DNA from: Uruburuella testudinis | Lineage (GTDB): Bacteria > Pseudomonadota > Gammaproteobacteria > Burkholderiales > Neisseriaceae | Assembly: GCF_022870865.1 (NCBI RefSeq) | Contig: NZ_CP091508.1 | Coordinates: 248,001 to 312,000, forward strand | Length of the DNA stretch: 64,000 nt | Direction of reading: 5' to 3' | In this document: positions 10,636-20,371 of the stretch, piece after piece | How the letters are laid out: each line of letters opens with the position of its first letter | How positions within the stretch are numbered: position 1 is the first letter of the stretch | Program-made: the position numbers and the translations under genes | Notes under the pieces: model-generated | The model's input: only the letters and a program-made list of their open reading frames with translations | Told to the model about the DNA's origin: nothing | The model's database searches: none

Positions 10636-12663
10636 ATGGATAATATGAGCTTATATCTGACCATTGCCTTGGCGCCTTTGGCCGGCTCGCTGCTGGCAGG
10701 CCTGTTCGGCAAACAGATCGGCAGGGCCGGTGCACATAACGTAACGATTTTAAGCGTGGCCGTGTCGGCCGTCTTGTCGGCGTGGGTGTTGTATGGCTTT
10801 ATTAACGGCACCCGCAGCCGCTATGATGAAAACGTATACACTTGGCTGACCATGGGCGGGCTGGATTTTTCTGTAGGCTTTTTGGTTGACAGCCTGACTG
10901 CCATGATGATGGTGGTGGTAACCAGCGTATCGTTGATGGTGCACATTTACACCATCGGCTATATGCATGGTGAGAGCGGTTACCAGCGCTTTTTCAGCTA
11001 TATTTCACTGTTTACCTTTTCTATGCTGATGTTGGTGATGAGCAATAACTTCATCCAACTCTTTTTCGGTTGGGAAGCGGTGGGCTTGGTGTCTTATCTG
11101 TTGATCGGTTTCTATTACCAGCGCCCGACTGCCACTTTTGCCAATCTGAAGGCGTTTTTGGTTAACCGTGTCGGTGATTTCGGCTTTTTGCTCGGTATCG
11201 GTTTGGTTTTGGCATATTTCGGCGGCAGTCTGCATTATGCAGATGTGTTTGCGTATCTGCCAAATGTGCAAAATGCGACCATCGCGCTTTTCCCGGGCGT
11301 GGAATGGTCGTTGTTGACGGTAACCTGCTTGTTGCTGTTTGTTGGCGCGATGGGTAAATCGGCACAATTTCCGTTGCACGTATGGCTGCCCGATTCCATG
11401 GAAGGCCCGACACCGATTTCAGCGTTGATTCACGCGGCTACAATGGTTACTGCCGGCTTGTTTATGGTGTCGCGTATGTCGCCGATGTATGAGCTGAGCA
11501 CGACTGCATTGAGCGTAATTATGGTAATCGGTGCCATTACGGCGCTGTTTATGGGCTTTTTGGGCACCATCCAAAACGATATTAAACGGGTGGTGGCGTA
11601 TTCGACTTTGTCGCAATTAGGCTATATGACCGTGGCGTTGGGTGCTTCCGCTTATTCAATCGCTATGTTTCATGTGATGACACACGCCTTCTTTAAAGCG
11701 CTGCTGTTTTTGGCTGCCGGCAGTGCCATTATGGGTATGCACCATGATCAAGACATGCGCCATATGGGTAATCTGAAAAAATATATGCCGATTACCTGGA
11801 TAACCATGTTGCTCGGCAGCCTGTCGTTGATCGGTACGCCGTTTTTTGCCGGCTTCTATTCTAAAGATTCGATTATCGAGGCCGCGCACGCCAGCACTTT
11901 ACCGGGCAGCGGGTTTGCTTATTTTGCCGTGTTGGCCAGCGTGTTTGTTACCGCGTTTTATGCTTTCCGCCAATATTTTATGGTATTCCACGGCAAGGAA
12001 AAATGGCGCGAACTGCCCGAACATCATGATGAACATCACGATACCGAGCATCATCACGGTTTGGGCAAAAACGACAATCCGCATGAAAGCCCGTGGGTGG
12101 TAACTTTGCCATTGATTCTGCTGGCTATTCCGTCTGTGATTATCGGCTATATCGCGATTGAACCGATGTTATACGGCGATTTCTTTAAAGATGTGATTTT
12201 TGTCGATGCTCAAGCACATCCGACCATGGCGCTGCTGCAAGAAGAATTTCACGGCCCGATGGCGATGGTGATGCACAGCCTGCATACGCCGGTATTATAT
12301 TTGGCTATTGCCGGGGTGCTGTGTGCCTGGGTGCTGTATGTAAAAGCCCCGCATCTGCCTGCAAAAATTGCCGCTACGTTCAGCCCGATCTACAAGCTGC
12401 TGGATAATAAATATTACCTCGATACCCTTTATTACAATGTTTTTGCCAAAGGTTCGCGGGCATTAGGCACCTTCTTTTGGAAGGCAATTGATACGGCGAT
12501 TATCGATAACGGTATCGTTAATGGTGTGGCCAAATTGGTCGGCATGATTGCTGCGCAAGTGCGCAAGATGCAAACCGGCTTTATTTATACCTATGCCGCA
12601 GCCATGGTGTTCGGTGTGCTGGTGCTGGTGGGTATGACGTTCTGGCGCCTGTTTGCCGGGTAA
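10636..12663 (+). CDS. nuoL: NADH-quinone oxidoreductase subunit L
   Basis: Most distal Mrp-type proton-pumping subunit of complex I, with the long lateral helix at its C-terminus. The 675-residue protein has about 16 membrane helices and the signatures FFGWEAVGLVSYLLIGFY, LHVWLPDSMEGPTPISALIHAATM and YSTLSQLGYM. A polar loop at about residues 455-475 is very rich in histidine (HHDEHHDTEHHH). GGGAGAA precedes the ATG. Confidence 0.97.
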   Translation: MDNMSLYLTIALAPLAGSLLAGLFGKQIGRAGAHNVTILSVAVSAVLSAWVLYGFINGTRSRYDENVYTWLTMGGLDFSVGFLVDSLTAMMMVVVTSVSLMVHIYTIGYMHGESGYQRFFSYISLFTFSMLMLVMSNNFIQLFFGWEAVGLVSYLLIGFYYQRPTATFANLKAFLVNRVGDFGFLLGIGLVLAYFGGSLHYADVFAYLPNVQNATIALFPGVEWSLLTVTCLLLFVGAMGKSAQFPLHVWLPDSMEGPTPISALIHAATMVTAGLFMVSRMSPMYELSTTALSVIMVIGAITALFMGFLGTIQNDIKRVVAYSTLSQLGYMTVALGASAYSIAMFHVMTHAFFKALLFLAAGSAIMGMHHDQDMRHMGNLKKYMPITWITMLLGSLSLIGTPFFAGFYSKDSIIEAAHASTLPGSGFAYFAVLASVFVTAFYAFRQYFMVFHGKEKWRELPEHHDEHHDTEHHHGLGKNDNPHESPWVVTLPLILLAIPSVIIGYIAIEPMLYGDFFKDVIFVDAQAHPTMALLQEEFHGPMAMVMHSLHTPVLYLAIAGVLCAWVLYVKAPHLPAKIAATFSPIYKLLDNKYYLDTLYYNVFAKGSRALGTFFWKAIDTAIIDNGIVNGVAKLVGMIAAQVRKMQTGFIYTYAAAMVFGVLVLVGMTFWRLFAG

Positions 12664-12694
12664 TGTGGGAATTCAATCTTAAGAATATCAGGTT

Positions 12695-14197
12695 ATGAAT
12701 ATGTTAGATAACTTACTCAGTTTGGCCGTTTGGGTGCCGATAGTCGCCGGCGTGCTGGTGCTCGCCACCGGCTCGGACAACCGCGCGGGTATTGCCCGGG
12801 TATTGGCCTTTATCGGTGCCTTGGCGGCTTTTTTGGTCACGTTGCCTTTATTTACAGGGTTTGACCGTTTGAACGGCGGCTATCAATTTACCGAGTTTCA
12901 CAGCTGGATTCCCGCGCTCAATATCAACTACGCGTTGGGTGTTGACGGGATTTCGGTGCTGTTTGTGATTCTGAACAGCTTTATCACCCTGATGGTGGTG
13001 ATGGCCGGCTGGCAGGTGATTCAGAAGCGCCCGGCACAATATATGGCTGCATTCCTGATTATGTCGGGTTTGATTAACGGCGCATTCTCAGCCATGGATT
13101 CGATTCTGTTTTATGTGTTTTTTGAGGGCATGCTGATTCCGCTGTATCTGATTATCGGTATGTGGGGCGGCCCCCGCCGGGTATATGCTTCGGTCAAGCT
13201 GTTTCTCTATACGCTGCTCGGCTCGTTGTTGATGTTGGTGGCGCTGATTTACCTGTCTTACCAAAGCGGTGGCAGCTTTTCGATTGTGGATTTTCAAAAT
13301 ATCAAACAGATTCCGTTGGGTGTACAGCAATTGCTGTTTGTTGCCTTTTTCTTGTCGTTTGCGGTCAAGGTACCGATGTGGCCGGTGCATACCTGGCTGC
13401 CTGATGCCCACGTTGAAGCACCCACAGGCGGTTCGATGGTATTGGCGGCGATTACGCTTAAGGTCGGTGCTTACGGTTTTCTGCGCTTCATTCTGCCGAT
13501 TTTGCCCGATGCCTCACGTTATTTTGCGCCGGCCATTATTGTGTTGAGCCTGATTGCGGTCATTTATATCGGCATGGTGGCCTTGGTGCAGACCGATATG
13601 AAAAAACTGGTGGCATATTCTTCAATCAGCCATATGGGTTTTGTTACATTGGGCATGTTTTTGTTTAGTGGCGGCTACTTGAATGATTGGGCGCTGAAAG
13701 GTGCCATTATCCAAATGATTTCCCATGGCTTTGTGTCGGCCGCGATGTTTATGTGCATCGGCGTGATGTATGACCGTTTGCACAGCCGTAATATTGCCGA
13801 TTATGGCGGCGTGGTTAATGTGATGCCGAAGTTTGCGGCGTTTATGATGCTTTTCGGTATGGCCAATGCAGGTCTGCCAGCCACCTCGGGCTTCGTCGGC
13901 GAATTTATGGTGATTATGGGGGCGGTGGAAGTGAATTTCTGGATAGGTGCATTGGCTGCGCTGACTTTGATTTATGGCGCTTCCTACACCTTGTGGATGT
14001 ATAAACGGGTGATTTTCGGTGCGATTACCAACCCCGAAGTTGAAAAAATGCAAGACATCAATTGTCGCGAATTTGCCATTTTGGCGATTTTGGCGGTGGC
14101 AGTGTTGGGCATGGGTTTGTATCCGCAAGCCTTTATCGGTGTGGTACATCAAGCCGCTAATGACTTGATTGCCCAAGTGGCACAAAGCAAAATTTGA
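12695..14197 (+). CDS. nuoM: NADH-quinone oxidoreductase subunit M
   Basis: Second antiporter-like proton-pumping subunit of complex I, 500 residues and about 14 helices. Motifs include FFEGMLIPLYLIIGMWGG with the key glutamate, PVHTWLPDAHVEAPTGGSM, and YSSISHMGFVTLG. The start is ATG 12695; a second in-frame ATG two codons later is possible. A 31-base gap separates it from nuoL. Confidence 0.96.
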   Translation: MNMLDNLLSLAVWVPIVAGVLVLATGSDNRAGIARVLAFIGALAAFLVTLPLFTGFDRLNGGYQFTEFHSWIPALNINYALGVDGISVLFVILNSFITLMVVMAGWQVIQKRPAQYMAAFLIMSGLINGAFSAMDSILFYVFFEGMLIPLYLIIGMWGGPRRVYASVKLFLYTLLGSLLMLVALIYLSYQSGGSFSIVDFQNIKQIPLGVQQLLFVAFFLSFAVKVPMWPVHTWLPDAHVEAPTGGSMVLAAITLKVGAYGFLRFILPILPDASRYFAPAIIVLSLIAVIYIGMVALVQTDMKKLVAYSSISHMGFVTLGMFLFSGGYLNDWALKGAIIQMISHGFVSAAMFMCIGVMYDRLHSRNIADYGGVVNVMPKFAAFMMLFGMANAGLPATSGFVGEFMVIMGAVEVNFWIGALAALTLIYGASYTLWMYKRVIFGAITNPEVEKMQDINCREFAILAILAVAVLGMGLYPQAFIGVVHQAANDLIAQVAQSKI

Positions 14198-14206
14198 GGT
14201 GTGTGA

Positions 14207-15649
14207 ATGAACTGGACAGATTTGAACTTAATCCCCGCCATGCCTGAAATCGTTTTGCTTTCGGCGCTCGGCATCATTTTGCTGGTGGATTTATGGACCA
14301 GCGATGAAAAGCGTTATCTTACCCATGTGCTGACTTTACTGGCATTGGTGGCTACCGCCGCAACCCAATGGGCGGTATGGTCGCCCAACAGCGTGGCCAC
14401 GTTTAGCGGCATGTATATTGCAGACGGTATGTCGCAGTTGTCAAAAATGGTGATGTATGCCGGCTTGTTTGCCCTGTTGGTTTACAGTAAACCTTATAAC
14501 CAAGCGCGCAATATTTTCAAGGGTGAGTTTTATACCTTGTCGCTGTTTGCCTTAAGCGGCATGAGTGTGATGGTGAGTGCGGGTCACTTTCTGACGGCTT
14601 ATATCGGGTTGGAGCTGCTGTCGCTGTCGCTGTATGCCATGATTGCCTTACGGCGCGACTCTGCTTATGCGGCCGAAGCGGCATTGAAATATTTCGTGCT
14701 CGGTGCCTTGGCTTCCGGCCTCTTGCTGTATGGTATTTCCATGATCTACGGTGCTACCGGGTCATTGGAATTCGCTTCTGTGCTGGCCAGTGCTTATGAT
14801 GGTCAGGCCAACGAATGGCTGTTGAAGCTGGGCTTGGTGTTTATTGTGGTGGCGGTGGCCTTTAAATTGGGTGCAGTACCGTTTCATATGTGGGTACCCG
14901 ATGTTTATCAGGGTGCGCCTACCTCGGTAGCGGCCTTTGTGGGCACTTTGCCGAAAATTGCCGCCGTGGTGTTTGCCTTCCGTATTTTGGTGACCGGCTT
15001 GGGCACGACTGCCGCCGATTGGGCGCCGATGCTGGCTATTTTGGCCGTTGTGTCGTTGTTGGTCGGTAATCTGGCAGCGATTATGCAGACCAATATCAAG
15101 CGGATGCTGGCTTACTCCACCATTTCCCATATGGGCTTTATTCTGCTTGCCTTTATGGCCGGCGCCATCGGCTTTACCGCCGGTTTGTATTACGCCATTG
15201 CTTATGTGGTTATGGGCTTGGCAGGCTTCGGCGTGTTGATGCTGCTCTCGAATGAAGCTTATGAGTGCGAGGAAATCAGCGATTTGGCCGGTTTAAACCA
15301 GCGCCATGCTTGGTATGCGTTTCTGATGCTGCTGGTGATGTTTTCAATGGCGGGCATTCCGCCGCTGATGGGCTTTTATGCTAAGTTTGCCGTGATTAAG
15401 GCCTTATTGTCGCAAGGCTATGTGTGGCTTTCTGTGTTTGCGGTGGTGATGTCGCTTGTTGGTGCATTTTATTACCTGCGCGTGGTTAAAGTAATGTATT
15501 TCGATCAAGCGCTCAGCGACCACCGCATCGGCAGCAGCATGGCGGCGAAAGTGTTTTTATCGGTAAATGCACTGTTGCTACTGGTATGGGGCGTGATGCC
15601 GCAAACCGTGATGGACTGGTGCTTGAAAGCGTTGCAACATACTTTGTAA
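14207..15649 (+). CDS. nuoN: NADH-quinone oxidoreductase subunit N
   Basis: Third antiporter-like proton-pumping subunit and last gene of the nuo operon, 480 residues and about 14 helices. Motifs include ELLSLSLYAMIAL, VPFHMWVPDVYQGAPTSVAAF and YSTISHMGFILLAF. It starts nine bases after nuoM and is followed by a classic intrinsic terminator. Confidence 0.96.
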   Translation: MNWTDLNLIPAMPEIVLLSALGIILLVDLWTSDEKRYLTHVLTLLALVATAATQWAVWSPNSVATFSGMYIADGMSQLSKMVMYAGLFALLVYSKPYNQARNIFKGEFYTLSLFALSGMSVMVSAGHFLTAYIGLELLSLSLYAMIALRRDSAYAAEAALKYFVLGALASGLLLYGISMIYGATGSLEFASVLASAYDGQANEWLLKLGLVFIVVAVAFKLGAVPFHMWVPDVYQGAPTSVAAFVGTLPKIAAVVFAFRILVTGLGTTAADWAPMLAILAVVSLLVGNLAAIMQTNIKRMLAYSTISHMGFILLAFMAGAIGFTAGLYYAIAYVVMGLAGFGVLMLLSNEAYECEEISDLAGLNQRHAWYAFLMLLVMFSMAGIPPLMGFYAKFAVIKALLSQGYVWLSVFAVVMSLVGAFYYLRVVKVMYFDQALSDHRIGSSMAAKVFLSVNALLLLVWGVMPQTVMDWCLKALQHTL

Positions 15650-15661
15650 GCATACAGAAAC

Positions 15662-15692
15662 AAAAATAGCAGCCCTAAGGCTGCTATTTTTG
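15662..15692 (+). terminator. Intrinsic terminator of the nuo operon
   Basis: AAAAATAGCAGCC-CTAA-GGCTGCTATTTTT is a perfect 13-bp stem with a T-run, 12 bases after the nuoN stop. It is one of the few terminators here not built from DUS. Confidence 0.92.
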
Positions 15693-15784
15693 TTAAGATA
15701 ACGTGCCGATATTTTTCAGACGGCCTGGCTTCGGCAGAAGCAGAGAAGCTCTATCGGACGGTTTTATCCTGCTTGATGTTTGCT

Positions 15785-15890
15785 TGCCCATGCATAAAAA
15801 TAATCCAACGGCGTTGGCTTGCCAGCTCTCTTCGAGCACAGGGAACCCACGCAGTCAGGTTGTTTTCGCATATGCATCCGAGGCCGTCTG
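15785..15890. repeat. Palindromic repeat family 2, degenerate copy
   Basis: Contains GCATAAAAATAATCCAACGG and CTCTTCGAGC, matching the left half of the family whose intact ends read ATACCCATTCACAAAAATAA. The right end (TTGTTTTCGCATATGC) is decayed. It sits between two DUS copies downstream of nuoN. Confidence 0.5.
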
Positions 15891-15911
15891 AAAATAACCG
15901 AAAGTTTATTT

Positions 15912-16211
15912 ATGACCACACCTATGTATATTTTGTTGCTGTTGGCGCTGATATTTGCCAATGCCCCGTTTCTGACCAACCGCCTGCTCGGTATATTCCG
16001 GCTGGCGCATAAACATTTCGGCCATCATTTGCTTGAACTGTTTGTCGGTTTCGGCATCATGGCGGGGCTGGCCTATTTACTTGAATCACGGGCGGGCAGT
16101 GTGCATCATCAAGACTGGGAATTTTATGTGACCGTGGCCTGCCTGTATCTGATTTTTGCCTTTCCCGCCTTTGTATGGCGTTATTTCTGGCGCAGCAAAC
16201 ACCATCAGTAA
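15912..16211 (+). CDS. DUF2818 membrane protein
   Basis: A 99-residue protein with three predicted membrane helices (about residues 4-22, 38-58 and 68-90) and a basic C-terminus (RYFWRSKHHQ). It matches the DUF2818 family, usually found directly after nuoN in beta-proteobacteria. A role linked to complex I is often assumed but not shown. I start it at ATG 15912 (MTTPMYILLL), since upstream in-frame codons run through a DUS and repeat sequence. It lies beyond the nuo terminator. Confidence 0.8.
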   Translation: MTTPMYILLLLALIFANAPFLTNRLLGIFRLAHKHFGHHLLELFVGFGIMAGLAYLLESRAGSVHHQDWEFYVTVACLYLIFAFPAFVWRYFWRSKHHQ

Positions 16212-16322
16212 AGGCCGTCTGAAAGCGGTTTAAAAAATCAATGCAGCAGGGTTGTTTTTGAATGAGCAGAAAACCATTTGGATGAAAGCGGCCGTAGAGG
16301 CCGTCTGAAACGGATCAATGCG

Positions 16323-17453
16323 ATGCAAAAAATAATTGAAAATCTGGCTCGGGCAGGGTTGTTGGTGGTAAAAGTCGGTTCCAGCCTGGTTACCGCCGAG
16401 GGGCAGGGCATAGATCAGGCCGCGCTCGGGCGCTGGGCGGCACAAATTGCCGCTTTAAAAGCGCAGGGCACACAAGTGATTTTTGTGTCCAGCGGCGCGA
16501 TTGCCGAAGGCATCAAGCGTTTGGGCTGGCTCCGGCGCCCGAGGGCACTCAATGAATTGCAGGCCGCCGCCGCAGTGGGGCAGATGGGCATTGCGCAAGC
16601 TTATGAAAATGCATTTGCGCCGCACAACATCCACACCGCCCAAATTTTGCTGACACACGAAGATTTGAGCAACCGCACCCGCTATCTCAATGCCCGCAGC
16701 ACCTTGCGCACCCTGCTTGAGAAAGGCATCGTGCCGATTATCAATGAAAACGACACGGTAACCACCGATGAAATCAAATTGGGCGACAACGACACCTTGG
16801 GCGCGTTGGTAACCAATCTGGTCGAAGCCGATGCCCTGATTATCCTGACCGACCAGCAAGGCCTGTATGACAGCGATCCGCGCAAAAACCCGCAGGCGCA
16901 GCTGATCGCCCGGATTTCTGCCGAGCACCCCGATTTGGAAAGCATGGCCGGCGGCGCAGGCAGCAGCGTGGGCACCGGCGGCATGTATACCAAAGTATTG
17001 GCGGCCAAGCGTGCAGCCTTGAGCGGCGCCGCCACCGTGGTTGCCAGCGGCCGCGAACCGGATGTGCTGGTGCGGCTGAAGCAGGGCGAGTCTGTCGGCA
17101 CATTGTTTACTTCGGCACACAGCCGCATCAATGCCCGCAAGCAATGGTTGCTCGGCCATGTGCAGCTGTGCGGCAGTCTGATGGTAGACGAGGGTGCCGC
17201 CCAGGCCATTGTTGACAAGCATGCCAGCCTGCTGCCGGTGGGTTGTGTGCGCGTCAACGGCCATTTCCACCGGGGCGAGCTGGTGGCGGTGCTCAACAGT
17301 GAAGGGCGCGAAATCGCCCGCGGCCTGATTAACTACAGCAGCAGCGATGTCGGCAAAATCCTTCAAACCCCTTCCGCCGGCATTGCCGCCAAACTCGGCT
17401 ATGTAATTGAAAAAGAACTGATTCACCGCGACAATATGGCACTGCATTGGTAG
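16323..17453 (+). CDS. proB: Glutamate 5-kinase
   Basis: Phosphorylates L-glutamate to glutamate 5-phosphate, the first and feedback-regulated step of proline synthesis in the cytosol. The 376-residue protein shows the amino-acid-kinase domain ([10 protein letters not shown] at the N-terminus, [32 protein letters not shown]) and a C-terminal PUA domain from about residue 285. The start at ATG 16323 gives the family's normal N-terminus, and a DUS lies just upstream. proA is not in the window. Confidence 0.95.
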   Translation: MQKIIENLARAGLLVVKVGSSLVTAEGQGIDQAALGRWAAQIAALKAQGTQVIFVSSGAIAEGIKRLGWLRRPRALNELQAAAAVGQMGIAQAYENAFAPHNIHTAQILLTHEDLSNRTRYLNARSTLRTLLEKGIVPIINENDTVTTDEIKLGDNDTLGALVTNLVEADALIILTDQQGLYDSDPRKNPQAQLIARISAEHPDLESMAGGAGSSVGTGGMYTKVLAAKRAALSGAATVVASGREPDVLVRLKQGESVGTLFTSAHSRINARKQWLLGHVQLCGSLMVDEGAAQAIVDKHASLLPVGCVRVNGHFHRGELVAVLNSEGREIARGLINYSSSDVGKILQTPSAGIAAKLGYVIEKELIHRDNMALHW

Positions 17454-17500
17454 GCAGCCTGAAAATCGGTTCAGGCCGTCTGAAACCGATGGTGAAATCA

Positions 17501-17662
17501 CTGGGTGTTCTGACCATTTGATTTACGGGTGTATTTTGCCCCTGAAAACACATCTGCTGTGTTAAAAAAGCCTCGCAAGATACCCAATCTTGCTGCGCTT
17601 TTTACCCGGCATCTGCATTCCCAGAGACAAAAATTCCTCATCAACCACGTCGGGACACCCTA
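17501..17662. repeat. MITE-like family 1, copy E (type 1)
   Basis: About 162 bp with left end GGGTGTTCTGACCATTTG and right end CGGGACACCCTA. The centre carries CTCGCAAGAT/ATCTTGCTGCG hairpin arms and CATCTGCT/GGCATCTGCA. The right terminal repeat is worn (CACGTCGGGACACCC). A family 2 element follows two bases later. Confidence 0.85.
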
Positions 17663-17664
17663 AA

Positions 17665-17753
17665 ATACCCATTCACAAAAATAACCTAGCTGCGTTGGCT
17701 CTAACCCTACTGCCCTCGGCCAGCCTTGTGCGCTTACTTTTTTGAATGGGTAT
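17665..17753. repeat. Palindromic repeat family 2, short copy
   Basis: 89 bp with near-perfect inverted ends: ATACCCATTCACAAAAATAA on the left and TTACTTTTTTGAATGGGTAT on the right. The centre is shorter than in the full copy at 61265. Confidence 0.85.
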
Positions 17754-17815
17754 AAGGCATCATTTGTCAAACTGTCATCCGCATTCAAAACCGTTAATTC
17801 GTTGATTTATCAATG

Positions 17816-17843
17816 TTTCAGACGGCCTTTGCGACCGTCTGAC
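17816..17843. terminator. Degenerate inverted DUS pair
   Basis: TTTCAGACGG and CCGTCTGA face each other over a short loop. The pair may terminate proB-region transcripts. Apart from the two repeats, this pair and the Pho box, I see nothing in the 770-base gap between proB and phoB. Confidence 0.5.
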
Positions 17844-18133
17844 TGATAAGGATGACCACTGAAGCCTTTGCCGCATTCCTGCTGAAGCAGTGGAAAACAT
17901 TCGACTAACATCATGACGGTGCAGGCCGGAATCGATACCAAATATTCAGACATTTGATTTAAAAAAAATTTCGGACAAATACAGATTTCGATTTGTGCGC
18001 CAACGACATTAACCGATTGCTGTTACATTGAAAAAGCATTTGGCAAAATGCCATTGATGCTCATCGGGGCAAACGGCTATGGCAGCGGCATGCTGCAATA
18101 AAACATTCAACAAACCGTCACAAAAGCCCGGTT

Positions 18134-18167
18134 TTGTCATATTCACGTCACACGGGCACGCTATGCT
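18134..18167 (+). promoter_or_regulatory. Pho box and -10 element of phoB
   Basis: TTGTCAT (18134-18140), four bases, then ACGTCAC (18145-18151) match the tandem CTGTCAT/CTGTCAC direct repeats bound by PhoB at 6/7 and 5/7. Ten bases later comes TATGCT (18162-18167), the spacing expected when a Pho box replaces the -35. This predicts PhoB autoregulation. Confidence 0.65.
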
Positions 18168-18222
18168 TGTCACGCTGATGCAGACACAGTAAAGTTTGAA
18201 AAAACACATGGAGAAACAGAAT

Positions 18223-18921
18223 ATGGCAAAAGTGCGTGTGCTGGTTGTCGAAGATGAAGAATCGATTCAGGCGCTGATCCGTTTCACGCTGGAGCAGGCC
18301 GGTTTTGACGTGGTCTCGGCACTCAGCGTGGAAGAAGCAAAACCGCAGTTGGCAGCAGCGCTGCCCGATGTGGTGCTGCTCGACTGGATGTTGCCCGGCC
18401 AGTCCGGCGTGCAGCTGGCCAAACAGCTTCGGCAAGACGAGCGCAGTAAAGAATTGCCGATTATCCTCTTAACCGCCCGCAGTGAAGATGCCGACAAAGA
18501 AACCGGCCTGAATCAAGGCGCCGACGATTATCTGACCAAGCCTTTTTCGCCGCGCGAACTGGTGGCCCGCATCAACGCCCTGTTGCGCCGCCGTGCGCCG
18601 CAAAAAACCAGCGAAACCATCGATATCAAAGGCCTGGTGCTCAATCCTGCCGAACAGCGGGTATACGGCAACGGGCAGGCAGTCAATTTCGGCCCTACCG
18701 AATTCAAACTGCTGCATTTCTTCATGACCCATCCCGAGCGGGTATACAGCCGCCGCCAACTGCTGGATTTGGTGTGGGGCGATCACGTGTTTGTAGAAGA
18801 GCGCACGGTTGATGTGCACATTCGCCGTTTGCGCCGCGCCCTCGAACCGACCGGATTCGACCGCTTTATTCAAACCGTGCGTGGTGCCGGATACCGTTTC
18901 TCGCATCAAGAGGCCGCCTGA
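18223..18921 (+). CDS. phoB: Phosphate regulon response regulator PhoB
   Basis: OmpR/PhoB-family response regulator that binds Pho boxes under phosphate limitation. The receiver domain (residues 1-120) shows acidic VVEDEE, phosphoacceptor D54 in VLLDWMLPGQSG, and KPFSPREL. The winged-helix domain shows FGPTEFKLLHFFM, YSRRQLLDLVWG and RTVDVHIRRLRRAL. I start it at ATG 18223 (MAKVRVLVVED, 232 residues), eight bases after GGAGA, because the upstream in-frame ATGs add nothing conserved. phoR follows two bases after the stop. No pst or phoU gene is in the window. Confidence 0.9.
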   Translation: MAKVRVLVVEDEESIQALIRFTLEQAGFDVVSALSVEEAKPQLAAALPDVVLLDWMLPGQSGVQLAKQLRQDERSKELPIILLTARSEDADKETGLNQGADDYLTKPFSPRELVARINALLRRRAPQKTSETIDIKGLVLNPAEQRVYGNGQAVNFGPTEFKLLHFFMTHPERVYSRRQLLDLVWGDHVFVEERTVDVHIRRLRRALEPTGFDRFIQTVRGAGYRFSHQEAA

Positions 18922-18923
18922 AC

Positions 18924-20255
18924 ATGAGCTTTGTGTGGCGGCATATATTGGCAGGCATGTTTCTCAGCGCCGTGATGGCGCTGTTTGGTTATGCTGCGCG
19001 CGGCATCACCGGTGCATTGGCGGTGTTGGTGCTGTGCCTGGCTGTTTGGCTGATTTGGCAGTTTCGCTACATTATCAAGCTGGCCGGCTGGCTGGAGTCG
19101 CCGAAAATCAGCGCCATGCCGCAAGTTAAAGGCATGTGGGCCAATATTTTCGATACCTTGTTGTTGCAGGCCAAAAGCCGCAAAAAGCGCAAACAAAAAT
19201 TAGGCGCTGCCTTACAGCGTTTTTACCGTGCCGCGGAAGTGATACCTAACGGCATTTTGGTGTTGGATAAAAACGGCCGTATCAGCTGGATGAACGGTTT
19301 GGCTGTCGAACACCTCAACCTTGATCCGCACAACGATTGGGAAAGCATTTTACGCAATGTGGTGCGCCGCCCTGAATTTCTCGATTTTCTCAACCGCCCG
19401 CTGGAAGGCACGTTGGAAATCCGCTTCAACATACCGAAAAACGGCGGCATTACCGAGCGCGCTTTGTTGGTCACACGGGCGCCTTTTCAAACTGATGAAG
19501 AGCTTTTGATTACCCACGATATCACCGAAGCAGAAAGGCTCAACAGCACGCGCACGGCTTTTGTGGCCAATGTGTCGCACGAATTGCGCACGCCGCTCAC
19601 GGTGATCAGCGGTTTTCTGGAAACACTGGCCGACACTCCCAATCTGCCGCCGGAGCAAACCCGGCAGTTTATCGGCATGATGCAGAAAGAAAGCGCCCGT
19701 ATGCAGACGCTGCTGGCCGATTTGCTGACCCTGTCGCGGCTGGAATCGGGGCGCAGTAGCGAGCACACGCCGGTGGATTTGTCGGCGCTGGCCCAATTGC
19801 TGGCGGAAGACGGTGAAACTTTGTCTGCGGGCAAGCACACCATCCGCACTGACATTGCCTCCGATTTATGGATTAACGGCATCTATACCGATTTATACAA
19901 CGGCTTGAGCAACCTGGTGTTTAATGCCGTTCGCTATACCCCCGCGGGCGGCATCATCGAAATCAGCCTGAAAGCCTTGCCGGCCGATAATTTGTTTATG
20001 CTGCTGCCGCTGCGTTTTGCCGTGAAAGACAACGGCCCCGGCATCGCAGCCGAGCATATCCCCCGGCTGACCGAACGGTTTTACCGGGTCGATAAAGGCC
20101 GCAGCCGCCAAAGCGGCGGCACCGGCTTGGGGCTGGCGATTGTCAAACATGCGCTGGCCGAGCACGATACGGCATTGGAAATCAGCAGTGAAGTGGGAAA
20201 AGGCAGTGAATTTGCCGCCGTGTTCCGGCAGATCGCACCGCCTGCCGGCATTTGA
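18924..20255 (+). CDS. phoR: Phosphate regulon sensor kinase PhoR
   Basis: Inner-membrane histidine kinase partner of PhoB. The 443-residue protein has two N-terminal membrane helices (about 7-24 and 30-50) with almost no periplasmic loop, as in PhoR, then a basic linker, a PAS domain (about 100-200), the H-box with H219 (VANVSHELRTPL), and an ATPase domain with NLVFNAVRYT, DNGPGI and GGTGLGLAIVKH. The near absence of a periplasmic sensor supports phosphate sensing through the Pst/PhoU system, encoded elsewhere. Confidence 0.88.
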   Translation: MSFVWRHILAGMFLSAVMALFGYAARGITGALAVLVLCLAVWLIWQFRYIIKLAGWLESPKISAMPQVKGMWANIFDTLLLQAKSRKKRKQKLGAALQRFYRAAEVIPNGILVLDKNGRISWMNGLAVEHLNLDPHNDWESILRNVVRRPEFLDFLNRPLEGTLEIRFNIPKNGGITERALLVTRAPFQTDEELLITHDITEAERLNSTRTAFVANVSHELRTPLTVISGFLETLADTPNLPPEQTRQFIGMMQKESARMQTLLADLLTLSRLESGRSSEHTPVDLSALAQLLAEDGETLSAGKHTIRTDIASDLWINGIYTDLYNGLSNLVFNAVRYTPAGGIIEISLKALPADNLFMLLPLRFAVKDNGPGIAAEHIPRLTERFYRVDKGRSRQSGGTGLGLAIVKHALAEHDTALEISSEVGKGSEFAAVFRQIAPPAGI

Positions 20256-20330
20256 GCGTACGTTTTGAACCTGCTGACTTTGATGAATAAATATCACACC
20301 GCTTGAAAATCGTTTTGTTTGATTGGAAAG

Positions 20331-20371
20331 GCAAAGGCCGTCTGAAACGTGTGGTTTCAGACGGCCTTTGC
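20331..20371. terminator. Inverted DUS terminator after phoR
   Basis: GCAAAGGCCGTCTGAAAC pairs with GTTTCAGACGGCCTTTGC over a short loop, an 18-bp stem. Between here and 20722 I see only a single DUS and no convincing gene. Confidence 0.8.

Noticed and set aside
16455..17501. A 348-codon open frame on the minus strand
   Set aside because: Antisense to proB; its protein shows no known motif.
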